Below, piece after piece: positions 50,536-60,922 of a DNA stretch of 64,000 bases. Origin of the DNA: Nitrosomonadales bacterium. Its GTDB lineage: Bacteria > Pseudomonadota > Gammaproteobacteria > Burkholderiales > Gallionellaceae. The stretch is taken from positions 1 to 64,000 of the forward strand of contig JACRAT010000003.1 of the NCBI GenBank assembly GCA_016234685.1, given 5' to 3'. The notes under the pieces are model-generated. The model had not been told where the DNA came from, searched no databases, and saw nothing but the letters and a program-made list of their open reading frames with translations. The position numbers were made by a program, and so were the translations under genes. Every line of letters starts with the position of its first letter. Position 1 is the first letter of the stretch.

Positions 50536-51315
50536 TTGAAACACATCACTTCACGCGACAATCCGCTGTTCAAGGAACTGCTCAAGCTGGTCGGCTCACC
50601 CCGCCAGCGGCACAAGTCCGGGCAGACCTTGCTGGATGGCGCACATCTGCTGGAATCCTATCGCGCCGCAGGCGGGCAGCCGCAGGCCTTGCTCGTCACC
50701 AGCGCGGGATTGCTGGATGCCGAAGTCGCCAGATTGCTGGAGCAGTTTCCCGCTGTGCCGCAGATCTTGCTGGACGATGCATTGTTCGCGCAGCTTAGCG
50801 AGTTGAAGACACCTAGCGGCATCCTCGCGCAGATCACCGTGCCAGCGCCTGCGATCATGCCAGCGGAGAGCCGCTTCGCCTTGTTGCTGGAAGACATTCA
50901 AGACCCCGGCAACTTGGGATCGATGTTGCGATCAGCAGCAGCAGCAGGCTGCGATGCGGTGTTCCTGTCGCGCGGTTGCGCCGACGCTTGGTCGCCCAAG
51001 GTGCTGCGCGCCGCGATGGGTGGGCATTTCGCCCATGCCATGAGCCTCCACGAGCAGGTCGATCTGCTGGCGGTGGCGGCCATGTTCGAGGGCCAGACCT
51101 ACGCTGCCTCCCTTGCCGGGCGCACCAGTTTGTATGACTGCGAGTTGCGCGGCAAGACCGCCTTTGCCATCGGCAACGAAGGGGCCGGGCTGAGCGGCGG
51201 GCTGCTCACCGCCTGTCAGCCGTTCATCATCCCCATGCCGGGGCAGGTTGAATCGCTCAACGCTGCCGCTGCGGCGGCCATCTGTCTGTTTGAGGCGGTG
51301 CGTCAGCGCCGTTAA
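50536..51315 (+). CDS. TrmH/SpoU-family RNA 2'-O-methyltransferase
   Basis: Knotted (SPOUT) methyltransferase of 259 residues. An N-terminal substrate-binding part (HITSRDNPLFKELLKLVGSPRQRHKSGQTLLDGAHLLESY) precedes the three SpoU motifs: LLLEDIQDPGNLGSMLRSAAAAG, FAIGNEGAGLS, and IPMPGQVESLNAAAAAAICLFEA. It probably methylates ribose in rRNA or tRNA; the target is not deducible. TTG 50536 is the likely start since it gives KHITSRDNP, the usual beginning. Followed closely by another methyltransferase. Confidence 0.9.
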   Translation: MKHITSRDNPLFKELLKLVGSPRQRHKSGQTLLDGAHLLESYRAAGGQPQALLVTSAGLLDAEVARLLEQFPAVPQILLDDALFAQLSELKTPSGILAQITVPAPAIMPAESRFALLLEDIQDPGNLGSMLRSAAAAGCDAVFLSRGCADAWSPKVLRAAMGGHFAHAMSLHEQVDLLAVAAMFEGQTYAASLAGRTSLYDCELRGKTAFAIGNEGAGLSGGLLTACQPFIIPMPGQVESLNAAAAAAICLFEAVRQRR

Positions 51316-51325
51316 AGGAAATACT

Positions 51326-52147
51326 ATGTACGAAGTCCGCCCTGGTCAGTCCATCGAGTTGTTGAAAGAGCTGCACATCCTTACCCGCGACGGCAAGATG
51401 AATCAGGATTCGCGCCGCAAGCTCAAGCAGGTCTACCACCTCTACCAGTTCATCGAGCCGCTGTTGCAGCAAGTTCGCCAGCAACGCCCGGACATCAGTT
51501 TGGTGGATCACGGGGCAGGCAAGTCCTATCTGGGTTTCATCCTCTATGATCTGTTCTTCAAGACGCTGGACGGCACGCCGCACATCTACGGCATCGAGAC
51601 GCGCGACGAACTGGTGACGCGCTCGCGCGAGTTGGCGCAGCGGCTGGGTTTTGGCGGCATGTCCTTCCTCAATCTCTCAGTGGCGGAATCCATCGAATCC
51701 CCGGTGCTGCCCGCGACCATTGATGTCGTCACCGCGCTCCATGCCTGCAATACGGCCACTGACGATGCCATCCACTTTGCCCTCAAGAAACAGGCGCAGT
51801 TCATCGTGCTGGTGCCCTGCTGTCAGGCCGAGGTCGCTGCCGTGCTGCGCAAGAACAAGGGTAAACAGGCCGGGCGGGGCGCGCTCTCCGAACTCTGGCG
51901 GCATCCCATTCACTCCCGCGAATTCGGCAGCCAGGTCACCAACGTGCTGCGCTGTCTGCAACTCGAAGCACACGGCTACCAAGTGACGGTGACTGAGTTG
52001 GTGGGCTGGGAACATTCGATGAAGAACGAGCTTATCATCGCCCAATACAAGGATCTGCCGCGCCAACGTCCCGCCCAGCGCCTCAACGAGATGTTGCAAC
52101 TGCTCGGGCTGGAAGAGATGAGCGGACGTTTCTTCGCAGGAGTATGA
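51326..52147 (+). CDS. Class I SAM-dependent methyltransferase (Methyltransf_32-like)
   Basis: Protein of 273 residues. SAM motif I is SLVDHGAGKSYLGFILYD, followed by YGIETRDELVTRSRELAQRL, TALHACNTATDDAIHFAL and VPCCQAEVA. The LHACNTATD and PCCQAE blocks resemble RNA-type methyltransferases of the METTL25/TRM13-like group. The substrate is unknown. The gene starts after AAAGGAA and overlaps the truncated haemoglobin by 4 bases. Confidence 0.85.
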   Translation: MYEVRPGQSIELLKELHILTRDGKMNQDSRRKLKQVYHLYQFIEPLLQQVRQQRPDISLVDHGAGKSYLGFILYDLFFKTLDGTPHIYGIETRDELVTRSRELAQRLGFGGMSFLNLSVAESIESPVLPATIDVVTALHACNTATDDAIHFALKKQAQFIVLVPCCQAEVAAVLRKNKGKQAGRGALSELWRHPIHSREFGSQVTNVLRCLQLEAHGYQVTVTELVGWEHSMKNELIIAQYKDLPRQRPAQRLNEMLQLLGLEEMSGRFFAGV

Positions 52148-52542
52148 ACATGCAGCCCAGCAACCTACCCAATCACTACCAACGCATCGGCGGGGCAGAC
52201 AAGGTGCGCCAACTGGTGCAGCGTTTCTACCAGCTCATGGATGAACTGCCGGAAGCCTACGGCATCCGCAAACTGCATCCCGAGAGCCTGCAAGGCTCGG
52301 AAGATAAGCTGTTCAAATTCCTCTCCGGCTGGATGGGCGGCCCGCAACTCTTTGTACAGGAATACGGCCACCCGCTGCTGCGCCAGCGCCATTTTCCGTT
52401 TCCCATCGCCGATGCCGAGCGCGACCAGTGGCTGATGTGCATGGATGCGGCTTTGGAAGAAGTGGTGGAAGAGGCAGCCCTGCGTCAGGAACTCAAAGCC
52501 GCCTTCCTCAAGGTGGCGAACCACATGCGGAATCGGGCTTAG
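52144..52542 (+). CDS. Group II truncated haemoglobin
   Basis: Haem protein of 132 residues of the 2-on-2 globin fold, group II. The proximal His lies in YGHPLLRQRHFPFPI. The group II Trp (G8) is in RDQWLMCMDAAL, and YRYxxIGG-like NHYQRIGGADKVRQLVQRFYQLMDELPE opens the chain. Such globins handle oxygen, NO or redox chemistry. It is coupled to the preceding methyltransferase and its 3' end overlaps the convergent alkD gene. Confidence 0.93.
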   Translation: MNMQPSNLPNHYQRIGGADKVRQLVQRFYQLMDELPEAYGIRKLHPESLQGSEDKLFKFLSGWMGGPQLFVQEYGHPLLRQRHFPFPIADAERDQWLMCMDAALEEVVEEAALRQELKAAFLKVANHMRNRA

Positions 52543-53240
52543 ACCGTCCCGCGCAGATAAGCCAGCCGCCGTTCTTCAGGAAAACGCTCGATGGCGTAGC
52601 GCAGTAAAGTGCGTGGCAGCGTGCGGTAGCGCGGTAGCAGGAAGGCTTCTTCCACCGCCTGATCGCGCTTACCCACCTCGCGCAACATCCAGCCGACCGC
52701 CTTGTGCATCAGATCGTGACGGTCGTCGCAGAGCAGGGCGGCGAGGTGCAAAGTATCGTCGAACTGATGCAGGCGGATGAAGTGGAAGGTGGCGATGATG
52801 GCGATGCGCCGCTCCCACAGCGAAGCCGATGCCGCCAGTTCATACAGCCGCTCACGCGGCTTGTCCGCCAGATAATGTCCGACGATGTGCGGCGCAGAAA
52901 CATCCACCAGATCCCAGTTGTTGATGTGCCGGGTTCGGCTCAGATACAGCTCGTAAGCCGCTGTTTTGTCGTGAACTGTGCCGTGTTTATAGAACTGCAT
53001 CAGCAGCAACAGGGCGAACACGCGCTCTTCGTGGAATTCCGAGGCCAGCAAGGCGGAGATCGTCGCAAGGCTGGCATCCTGCTGTTTCGCCAGCGCCCGC
53101 AACATCGGTACTTTGATGCCCAGAAAGCGGTCACCCTCGCCATACTCGCCGGGGCCGGTCTTGAAAAAGCGTTGCAGAACGACGGCCATCTCGGGCGAGG
53201 CGAGAGCGCGGAGTTGGGCAGAGAGCATCGTGCTGGTCAT
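52539..53240 (-). CDS. alkD: DNA alkylation repair protein (AlkD-like glycosylase)
   Basis: HEAT-like repeat DNA glycosylase of 233 residues. GIKVPMLRALAKQ, HEERVFALLLLMQF, HINNWDLVDVSAPHIVGHYL (with the catalytic-site Trp/Asp region) and RRIAIIATFHFIR are typical of AlkD/AlkC. It removes bulky or N3/N7 alkylated bases. The C-terminal stop overlaps the convergent haemoglobin stop by 4 bases. Confidence 0.9.
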   Translation of the reverse strand: MTSTMLSAQLRALASPEMAVVLQRFFKTGPGEYGEGDRFLGIKVPMLRALAKQQDASLATISALLASEFHEERVFALLLLMQFYKHGTVHDKTAAYELYLSRTRHINNWDLVDVSAPHIVGHYLADKPRERLYELAASASLWERRIAIIATFHFIRLHQFDDTLHLAALLCDDRHDLMHKAVGWMLREVGKRDQAVEEAFLLPRYRTLPRTLLRYAIERFPEERRLAYLRGTV

Positions 53241-53288
53241 TGGCGTCGGGGAAGCGTCGAGTCCATGTTGGACGGGATGGTGCGCTAG

Positions 53289-53645
53289 TTACGGTTTGCC
53301 CGCTTCGTGTCTTTCGATTACCTCGTCGATAAATTTGCGCAGGAAGCTTTCCGTCTGGGCGCTGTGGAAGCGGGCGACCTCTTCGCCGTGGCTGTAGGCG
53401 ACCACGGTGGGGAAGCCGCGCACTTTGTGGCGACCGGCGATCTTCATGTTCTCGTCGGCATCGACGAGGCCGAGCAGGAAGCGGCCTTCGTAGGCGACGG
53501 CAAGCTTGTGGAGCAGGGGGGCGAGCACGCGGCAGGGCGCGCACCATTCGGCGCTGATGTCCATCAGCACGGGCGTTTCGCGTGAACGGGCGACGACGAG
53601 TTGGTCAAAGTTGTGTTCTTCGACGGGGTAGTAGTGGGTGCTCAA
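53289..53645 (-). CDS. Thioredoxin-family protein
   Basis: Cytoplasmic thioredoxin fold of 118 residues. The active site AEWCAPCRVLAP (C35, C38) has Ala rather than Gly after the first Cys. The cis-proline loop is RGFPTVV. TTG 53645 is the start, supported by GGAG five bases upstream. It lacks a signal peptide. Possibly co-chaperone-like or a redox partner of alkD-rsuA neighbours; no specific role is seen. Confidence 0.9.
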   Translation of the reverse strand: MSTHYYPVEEHNFDQLVVARSRETPVLMDISAEWCAPCRVLAPLLHKLAVAYEGRFLLGLVDADENMKIAGRHKVRGFPTVVAYSHGEEVARFHSAQTESFLRKFIDEVIERHEAGKP

Positions 53646-53719
53646 GATGGCTCCGGGGAAATTTTTTCAGGGCGCGATTCTAGCGGGAATGAGCGCGTCC
53701 TGTCAGGCGGGTCATGCGC

Positions 53720-54436
53720 TCAGTCGGCCACCAGCAAGGCTCGCTCTGCCGCTTCCAGATAACACCACTCACCTTCGGCTAGCCCCAGCCCTTCCAGAGT
53801 CAGCTTGCCGATCTCGGTGCGACTAAGGGCGCTGCAATGGTTGCCTGCGGCGGCGAGCATCCGTTTGACCTGATGATATTTTCCTTGCTCCAGCACGATC
53901 TCCAGCCGGTGCGTATCCAGCCGATTGCAGCGCAGCGCGGCCAGCGGCTCGGGCTCGTCGTGGAGTTTGACGCCGGAACGGAGCTTGGCTAGCAGCGCAT
54001 CCGTCACTGGGTCGAAAGTGGTGGCGACGTAAAGTTTGGGGATGTGGCTCTTGGGCGAGGATTGGGTGTGGATGAACGAGCCGTCGTCCGACATCAGCAG
54101 CAGGCCGGTGGTGTCGTGGTCGAGGCGGCCCACCGGCTGCACATCGCGGTTGGCGAACTGTTCCGGCAACAGGCGCAGCACGCCGGGATGGTGGCTGGGC
54201 TTGCGGGAGCACTCGTAGTCGGCAGGCTTGTGCACCGCCAGATAGACGTGCTCACGGTACTGCCATTCATCCTCGAATACCTGAAAAACCAGTCCATCGG
54301 TCTCGAATTGCTCGCGGTAGTCGTCCACTACTGAGCCAGCGATACTCACCTCGCCGTCGGCGATCAATTCACGACACCATTTGCGGCTGCCAAAACCCTG
54401 CGTTTGCAGGATGCGATCTATAGTTTGTTTGCTCAT
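53720..54436 (-). CDS. rsuA: 16S rRNA pseudouridine(516) synthase
   Basis: Protein of 238 residues with an N-terminal S4 domain (TIDRILQTQGFGSRKWCRELIADGEV) and the RsuA catalytic domain; D106 lies in PVGRLDHDTTGLLLMSDDG. LEQGKYHQVKRMLAAAGNHCSALSR is the family's nucleotide-binding segment. Compact length and sequence indicate RsuA rather than RluE. Divergent from mutY. Confidence 0.94.
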   Translation of the reverse strand: MSKQTIDRILQTQGFGSRKWCRELIADGEVSIAGSVVDDYREQFETDGLVFQVFEDEWQYREHVYLAVHKPADYECSRKPSHHPGVLRLLPEQFANRDVQPVGRLDHDTTGLLLMSDDGSFIHTQSSPKSHIPKLYVATTFDPVTDALLAKLRSGVKLHDEPEPLAALRCNRLDTHRLEIVLEQGKYHQVKRMLAAAGNHCSALSRTEIGKLTLEGLGLAEGEWCYLEAAERALLVAD

Positions 54437-54492
54437 GGGGCGCGACTTTAGCAGAAGCCGGGGCTGCCTGCTTTTCTGGTAGAGTCCGCGCC

Positions 54493-55512
<1,020 letters not shown>

Positions 55513-55525
55513 GCGGGAGAGGGTT

Positions 55526-56137
55526 TTAGTCCTCCATCTTTGGCGCGGCCCTGGCTTCCTTCGCCAGCGCCTGCCGATACTCCTCCAGCCGTTTTTCGAA
55601 ATCTTCCGCCTCGCCGTATTCTAGGAATTGCGGGTAGCGCGGATGCGTACCCAGCACCTTGTGGGCATGTTTGATCGGGCAGAAATATTGCTCGGTGCGA
55701 CCGATGATCTCGCGCGCATAGGCGATCAGCCCGTTGCCGTAGGAGCAATACAGGCAGTGGAATTTCTCGATGATGTTGAGGTAGGCGAGATGCTGGTGGT
55801 CGAACACGATGTAGTCGGCACGCTTGACCTTGGGGATGCCGTAGATGGGGAAGCAGGTGGCCTGATAGAACGAAACGCACAGATCGAGCAGCGCCAGCGG
55901 AACGATCATGCTGTAGATGATGGGCGCGGTGATGAGGTTGAGCGGGCGGATGGTGCGAAACCAGCGGAACAGACTGGTCTTCAGCTTGCGGTGCGCTTCT
56001 TCGATGGATTGCTCGAACTCGACGCGCTTGCCCTCGATCTGGAACATGAAGCGACTTTGCTGCTCCCGTAGCGTGGCGCGCAGCTCGTCTTCCAACGCAC
56101 TTATCTGATTGAGTATCTCGCGTATCTTTTCGTTCAT
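55526..56137 (-). CDS. Conserved hypothetical membrane protein with coiled coil and Cys cluster
   Basis: Protein of 203 residues not matched to a named family. An N-terminal coiled coil (about 1-60, MNEKIREILNQISALEDELR) is followed by one hydrophobic segment (about 66-92, APIIYSMIVPLALLDLCVSF). A C-terminal domain contains FHCLYCSYGNGLIAYAREI (C128, C131) and QYFCPIKHAHK (C153, H157). The Cys/His set could bind a metal. The start at 56137 was chosen because upstream in-frame sequence is unlike protein. It is divergent from alaS, and its promoter lies in the 123-base gap shared with alaS. Confidence 0.75.
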   Translation of the reverse strand: MNEKIREILNQISALEDELRATLREQQSRFMFQIEGKRVEFEQSIEEAHRKLKTSLFRWFRTIRPLNLITAPIIYSMIVPLALLDLCVSFYQATCFPIYGIPKVKRADYIVFDHQHLAYLNIIEKFHCLYCSYGNGLIAYAREIIGRTEQYFCPIKHAHKVLGTHPRYPQFLEYGEAEDFEKRLEEYRQALAKEARAAPKMED

Positions 56138-56260
56138 GTCGCGGCACCGTGCTTGGGTTGGACTACGTGCCAGCTTAACAAAAAACGAGATCGGGCAAAG
56201 TCCGTTTATTGATACAGATGGTATGATTCGCCCCCTCGATTTGAACACTCTGGTGCACCG

Positions 56261-58951
56261 ATGAAAAGCAGCGAAATCCGTCAGAAATTCCTCGACTTCT
56301 TTGCCTCCAAAGGCCACACCATCGTCGCCTCCAGTTCGCTGGTACCGCACGACGACCCGACCCTGCTGTTCACCAACGCGGGCATGAACCAGTTCAAGGA
56401 CGTGTTCCTAGGCTTTGACAAGCGCCTCTACACCCGCGCCACGTCGTCGCAAAAATGTGTGCGTGCCGGCGGCAAGCACAACGATCTGGAGAACGTCGGC
56501 TACACCGCGCGCCACCACACTTTCTTCGAGATGCTGGGCAACTTCAGCTTCGGCGACTACTTCAAACGCGAAGCCATCCAGTACGCATGGGAGCTGCTGA
56601 CCGAAGTCTACAAGCTGCCCAAGGATAAGCTCTACGTCACCGTCTACGCTGAGGACGACGAGGCCTACGACATCTGGACCAGAGAGATGGGCTTGGGCGC
56701 TGACCGCGTGATCCGCATCGGCGACAACAAGGGCGCGCGCTACGCCTCCGACAACTTCTGGATGATGGGCGACACCGGCCCCTGCGGCCCCTGCACCGAG
56801 ATCTTCTACGACCACGGTGCGCACATCCCCGGCGGCCTGCCCGGCACGCCGGAAGAAGACGGCGACCGCTACATCGAGATCTGGAACAACGTGTTCATGC
56901 AGTTCAACCGCGACGAAGCCGGCGTGATGCACCCGCTGCCCAAGCCCTCGGTGGATACCGGCATGGGCTTGGAGCGCATCTCGGCGGTGTTGCAACACGT
57001 CCACGCCAACTACGAGATCGACTTGTTCCAAGCGCTGATCACCGCCGCTGCGCGCGAGACTTCCTGCACCGATCTGGATTCGCCTTCGCTCAAAGTGCTG
57101 GCCGATCACATCCGCGCCTGCTCCTTCCTCATCGCCGACGGCATCATCCCCGGCAACGAAGGTCGCGGCTACGTGCTGCGCCGCATCATCCGCCGCGCCA
57201 TCCGCCACGGCTACAAACTGGGCGCACGCGATGCCTTCTTCTACAAGCTGGTGCCGGATTTGGTGGAGCAGATGGGTTCTGCCTATCCTGATTTAGCCGC
57301 TGCGCAAGTGCGCGTGATGGAGATTTTGAAGCAGGAAGAAGAACGGTTCTTCGCTACCATCGAGAATGGTATGGCTATCCTCGAAGCTGAGTTGGTGGCT
57401 TTGGGGGCAGCCCCTCACCCTCAGTCCCTCTCCCGAGGGGAGAGGGAGGCAGAACCCTCTCCCGCCGGGAGAGGGCAGGGTGAGGGAGTCGTGTTCAACG
57501 GCGAGGTGGCCTTCAAACTCCACGACACCTACGGCTTCCCGCTCGACCTCACTGCCGACGTATGCCGCGAGCGCGGTGTGACGGTGGACGATGCCGCCTT
57601 CAACGCCGCGATGGCGCGTCAGAAGGAGCAGGCGCGCGCCGCTGGCAAGTTCAAGATGGCGACCAATCTGGAATATGATGGCCCGGCCACCACTTTTCAC
57701 GGCTACGACACGCTGGAGCACAAGGGCAACATCCTCGCGCTGTACAAGGACGGCGCGGCGATGAACGAGTTGAATGAGGGCGAGATGGGCGTGGTGGTGC
57801 TGGACGACACCCCGTTCTACGCCGAATCTGGCGGTCAGGTCGGCGACCTAGGCGAGCTGCGCAGCGTACACGGCATCTTCGCGGTGGAAGACACGCAGAA
57901 GATACAGGCCACGGTGTTCGGCCACCATGGCGTGGTCAAGACCGGCAAGCTCACCGTCGGCAACGGCGTGAACGCCCGCGTGGACATGCAGGCGCGCGCC
58001 GCCACCGAGCGCAACCACTCGGTGACGCATTTGATGCACAAGGCCTTGCGCGAGGTGCTGGGCGGGCATGTGCAGCAGAAGGGTTCGCAGGTTGACCCGG
58101 ACAAGACGCGCTTCGACTTCGTTCACACTCAGCCGGTGACCGATGCTGAGATTCGCAAAGTTGAGTCCATCGTCAACGCCGAGATACTGACTAATGCCGC
58201 CACCGATGCCAGCGTGATGGGCATCGAGGCCGCGCAGAAGACCGGCGCGATGATGCTGTTCGGCGAGAAATACGGCGACGAAGTGCGCGTGCTGTCCATC
58301 GGCAGCTCCAAGGAACTGTGCGGCGGCACCCATGTGAAGCGCACCGGCGACATCGGCCTGTTCAAGATCGTGGCCGAGAGCGGCGTGGCGGCTGGCGTGC
58401 GCCGCATCGAAGCGGTGACCGGCGCGGGCGCGCTGGCGCTGGTGCAGCAGCAGGAAGACCAGTTGCAACAGGTTGCCGCTGCGGTGAAAGCGCAACCGTC
58501 CGAAGCCGCCGCGCGCGTCGTCCAGATTCTGGATAACGTGAAGTCGCTGGAGAAGGAACTGGCTGCACTGAAATCCAAACTGGCTTCCGCTCAAGGCGAC
58601 GAGCTGGTTTCTCAGGCGCAAGACATCAACGGCGTGAAGGTGCTTGCGGCCAAGCTCGACGGTGCGGATGTCGCCACCCTGCGCGAGACCTTGGATAAGC
58701 TGAAAGACAAGCTGCACACGGCGGTTATCCTGCTGGCGGCGGTCAACGACGGCAAAGTCAGCCTGATCGCCGGTGTCACCGCCGATACGACCTCTAAGGT
58801 GAAAGCGGGCGAGCTGGTCAACTTCGTCGCCACCCAAGTCGGCGGCAAGGGCGGCGGTCGCCCTGACATGGCGCAAGCAGGCGGCACGCAGCCGGAGCAT
58901 CTGGCGGTGGCGCTGGCTTCCGTCGCGGCTTGGGCAGCGGCGAAACTGTGA
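56261..58951 (+). CDS. alaS: Alanine-tRNA ligase
   Basis: Class II synthetase of 896 residues. The aminoacylation core has [43 protein letters not shown] and [18 protein letters not shown]. The editing domain has [24 protein letters not shown] and [18 protein letters not shown] (zinc/editing ligands). The C-terminal DHHA1 domain has [16 protein letters not shown] 25-residue repeat-derived insert sits at about residues 385-409, between the helical tRNA-binding region and [22 protein letters not shown]. All catalytic motifs remain intact. Confidence 0.97.
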   Translation: MKSSEIRQKFLDFFASKGHTIVASSSLVPHDDPTLLFTNAGMNQFKDVFLGFDKRLYTRATSSQKCVRAGGKHNDLENVGYTARHHTFFEMLGNFSFGDYFKREAIQYAWELLTEVYKLPKDKLYVTVYAEDDEAYDIWTREMGLGADRVIRIGDNKGARYASDNFWMMGDTGPCGPCTEIFYDHGAHIPGGLPGTPEEDGDRYIEIWNNVFMQFNRDEAGVMHPLPKPSVDTGMGLERISAVLQHVHANYEIDLFQALITAAARETSCTDLDSPSLKVLADHIRACSFLIADGIIPGNEGRGYVLRRIIRRAIRHGYKLGARDAFFYKLVPDLVEQMGSAYPDLAAAQVRVMEILKQEEERFFATIENGMAILEAELVALGAAPHPQSLSRGEREAEPSPAGRGQGEGVVFNGEVAFKLHDTYGFPLDLTADVCRERGVTVDDAAFNAAMARQKEQARAAGKFKMATNLEYDGPATTFHGYDTLEHKGNILALYKDGAAMNELNEGEMGVVVLDDTPFYAESGGQVGDLGELRSVHGIFAVEDTQKIQATVFGHHGVVKTGKLTVGNGVNARVDMQARAATERNHSVTHLMHKALREVLGGHVQQKGSQVDPDKTRFDFVHTQPVTDAEIRKVESIVNAEILTNAATDASVMGIEAAQKTGAMMLFGEKYGDEVRVLSIGSSKELCGGTHVKRTGDIGLFKIVAESGVAAGVRRIEAVTGAGALALVQQQEDQLQQVAAAVKAQPSEAAARVVQILDNVKSLEKELAALKSKLASAQGDELVSQAQDINGVKVLAAKLDGADVATLRETLDKLKDKLHTAVILLAAVNDGKVSLIAGVTADTTSKVKAGELVNFVATQVGGKGGGRPDMAQAGGTQPEHLAVALASVAAWAAAKL
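57412..57486. repeat. Palindromic repeat in frame inside alaS
   Basis: 75 bases, a multiple of three. CCCTCACCCT at the left and CAGGGTGAGGG at the right are complements. Inside are CCCTCTCCC/GGGGAGAGGG and CCCTCTCCC GCC GGGAGAGGG hairpins. It is translated as [21 protein letters not shown] and a few more residues. Other AlaS proteins lack this segment. Confidence 0.93.
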
Positions 58952-58957
58952 CCTGAT

Positions 58958-58981
58958 GTAGGGTGCGCAAGCGCACCCTAC
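58958..58981. repeat. 11-bp stem palindrome after alaS
   Basis: GTAGGGTGCGC, 2-base loop AA, GCGCACCCTAC. No T-run follows, so it is more like a REP-type element than an intrinsic terminator, though it could stabilise the alaS 3' end. This sequence type is widespread between genes in proteobacteria. Confidence 0.75.
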
Positions 58982-59033
58982 GATTTACCCATACGGGGTG
59001 CAGCTAATCCGCTAAGTCACTAGGGTAATCGCT

Positions 59034-59054
59034 ACGAGCTACGAGCTACGAGCT
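59034..59054. repeat. Three tandem copies of ACGAGCT
   Basis: Three exact 7-base units plus a partial unit (GCT) at the left, in the gap before the diguanylate cyclase gene. Each unit contains AGCT; the array overlaps in sequence character with the GCTAC/GTAGC repeats at 11661 and 63326. Confidence 0.8.
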
Positions 59055-59119
59055 TTACCTTGCCAATTTCCTTCGCAATGTAGTACGGTGCAAGCCATCT
59101 GATTCACCAGATCCCAGCC

Positions 59120-60901
59120 ATGCACACGCCCTTGTATATCCTGTTCGTATCCATCCCGGGAGAGACGGCGACACAGTTGTCGGCCTTGTTGCGTTTGGAG
59201 GGGTTCGATCCTGTCGAGCAGCGGGTGTACACGCCGGAGGCACTGGATCATGCGCTGGATCAGTATTGGGATGTGTTGCTGGCGGATTTTTCTGCGCAAT
59301 TGTCCATTGACGCTGTCGTTCAAGCGCTGAAATCGCGCACGCAGGATGTTCCGCTCATCGTTATTTCTGGCGACACCGACGAGGCGGTGCTGGTAAATGC
59401 CATGCGCGCCGGGGCGCAGGATTTCGTGTTCCGCGACAAGCTGGAGCGGCTGGTTCCCGCCATCCAGCGTGAACGGGCGGCGGCGATACAGCGCGCCGAG
59501 CAGCGCGATCTGGTGGTCTCCGAGCACCTGTTGCAGGAGATCGACCATCTGATCCTCGATGGCTACGATTCGTTTGCGCTGATGAATCAGGTCTGTCTGC
59601 GTATCGTCGAGTTGTTCGGTTTCCGTCTGGCCTGGATCGGCTTGAAGGGAGGAGATGGCGCGGTTGAGCTCTCAGCCGCCGCAGCGGCGGGTAAGACCGA
59701 CTATCTGGATCATCTTGACGAATCCTGGGATGTCGGAGGGCAGAGCCGGGGCGTGGTGGGTCTTGCCATACGTGAAGGTCGGTCGGTGGTGGTCAAGCCA
59801 GGTGAGGTGGACTACGAGGCTTGGCATTCGGCGATAGTGCCGCATCTTTCGGTGCGCAGCATGGTGGCTTTGCCGCTGGGCGGGCCGGGGCAGGTGATCG
59901 GCGCACTGGCGCTCTATTCGGTGAACGGCGAGATCTTCGGCGAGGCTGCGTTGCAGCGACTGGCTGGTTTCGCCTCGCGTATCACGGTGGCAATGCTGGT
60001 GGCGCAGGAGCAGCAGTTGCTGCGCTTGTTGCAGCAGGCGATGAACAATGCGGCGACGGCGATGTTCATCACACGCACTGACGGCAGCATCGAGTGGATG
60101 AACGAGGCGCTGACTCAATACAGCGGTTATGGGGCGGAAGAGTTGCGCGGCAGGACGCTACGCGTGCTCGATTCGGGGCAGCAGGACAAAACATTCTGGA
60201 TCGAGATGTGGCAGACCTTGCAGGCGGGGAAGGTATGGCGGGGGGACGTGGTCAATCGTCACAAGGACGGGCATCTCTACACCGTCAACCAGACGGTCTC
60301 GCCGCTCTGTGACCACGCCGGTAAGCTGACCCATTACATGGCGATCCAGCAGGATGTGTCGGAAAAGAAAAGGCTGGAGCAGGAGATACGTTTTCTGGCT
60401 TACCACGATGCACTGACCGGCTTGCCGAACCGCATTCTATTTCAGGATCGGGTGCAGCAGGCCATCGTGCAGGCCGAGCGCAACAGCGAGACGCTGGCGC
60501 TGATGTTCATCGATCTGGATGGATTCAAGGCGGTGAACGATACCCACGGTCATGCCAAGGGCGACGAGTTGCTGCAACAGGCTTCTGAACGGATGAAGAG
60601 TTGCGTGCGTTCCGGCGATACCGTGGCCCGTCTGGGCGGGGACGAGTTCACCGTGCTGCTGCTCGATGTGCAGGAATTGGTCAATGTGTTCAAGGTTGCG
60701 CACAAATTGCTGCAAGTGATCGCGCAGCCCTTCGATCTGGGCGACGACTCGGTGGTTTCGGTGACGCTCAGCATCGGCATCGGCATGTATCCGCAAGACG
60801 GCAAGGATTTCGACATGCTGATTTCGCACGCCGACCATGCCATGTACCGCGCCAAGCAGGGCGGCAAGAATCGCTACGAATTCTGCCGCGCAGACGACTA
60901 A
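59120..60901 (+). CDS. Diguanylate cyclase with receiver-like, GAF and PAS domains
   Basis: Protein of 593 residues. A receiver-like domain (about 5-125) has the phospho-site position D56 (VLLADFSAQ), but the N-terminal acidic pair is missing (ILFVSIP). A GAF domain (about 145-300), a PAS domain (about 305-425, AMNNAATAMFITRTDGSIEWMNEAL) and a GGDEF domain (about 430-590) follow. The active site is RLGGDEF at about 507-511, and the product-inhibition site RSGD lies five residues upstream. It should make cyclic di-GMP; no EAL domain is present. It appears monocistronic. Confidence 0.93.
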   Translation: MHTPLYILFVSIPGETATQLSALLRLEGFDPVEQRVYTPEALDHALDQYWDVLLADFSAQLSIDAVVQALKSRTQDVPLIVISGDTDEAVLVNAMRAGAQDFVFRDKLERLVPAIQRERAAAIQRAEQRDLVVSEHLLQEIDHLILDGYDSFALMNQVCLRIVELFGFRLAWIGLKGGDGAVELSAAAAAGKTDYLDHLDESWDVGGQSRGVVGLAIREGRSVVVKPGEVDYEAWHSAIVPHLSVRSMVALPLGGPGQVIGALALYSVNGEIFGEAALQRLAGFASRITVAMLVAQEQQLLRLLQQAMNNAATAMFITRTDGSIEWMNEALTQYSGYGAEELRGRTLRVLDSGQQDKTFWIEMWQTLQAGKVWRGDVVNRHKDGHLYTVNQTVSPLCDHAGKLTHYMAIQQDVSEKKRLEQEIRFLAYHDALTGLPNRILFQDRVQQAIVQAERNSETLALMFIDLDGFKAVNDTHGHAKGDELLQQASERMKSCVRSGDTVARLGGDEFTVLLLDVQELVNVFKVAHKLLQVIAQPFDLGDDSVVSVTLSIGIGMYPQDGKDFDMLISHADHAMYRAKQGGKNRYEFCRADD

Positions 60902-60922
60902 GCCGCAGGTTAAGTCTTACGA

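Noticed and set aside
57848-58900. Long open frame antisense to alaS
   Set aside because: It shadows conserved AlaS editing and DHHA1 motifs and shows a His/Arg/Gly-rich composition typical of antisense frames.
58958-58981. Intrinsic terminator of alaS
   Set aside because: The stem is perfect, but no T-run follows, so I list it as a repeat rather than a terminator.
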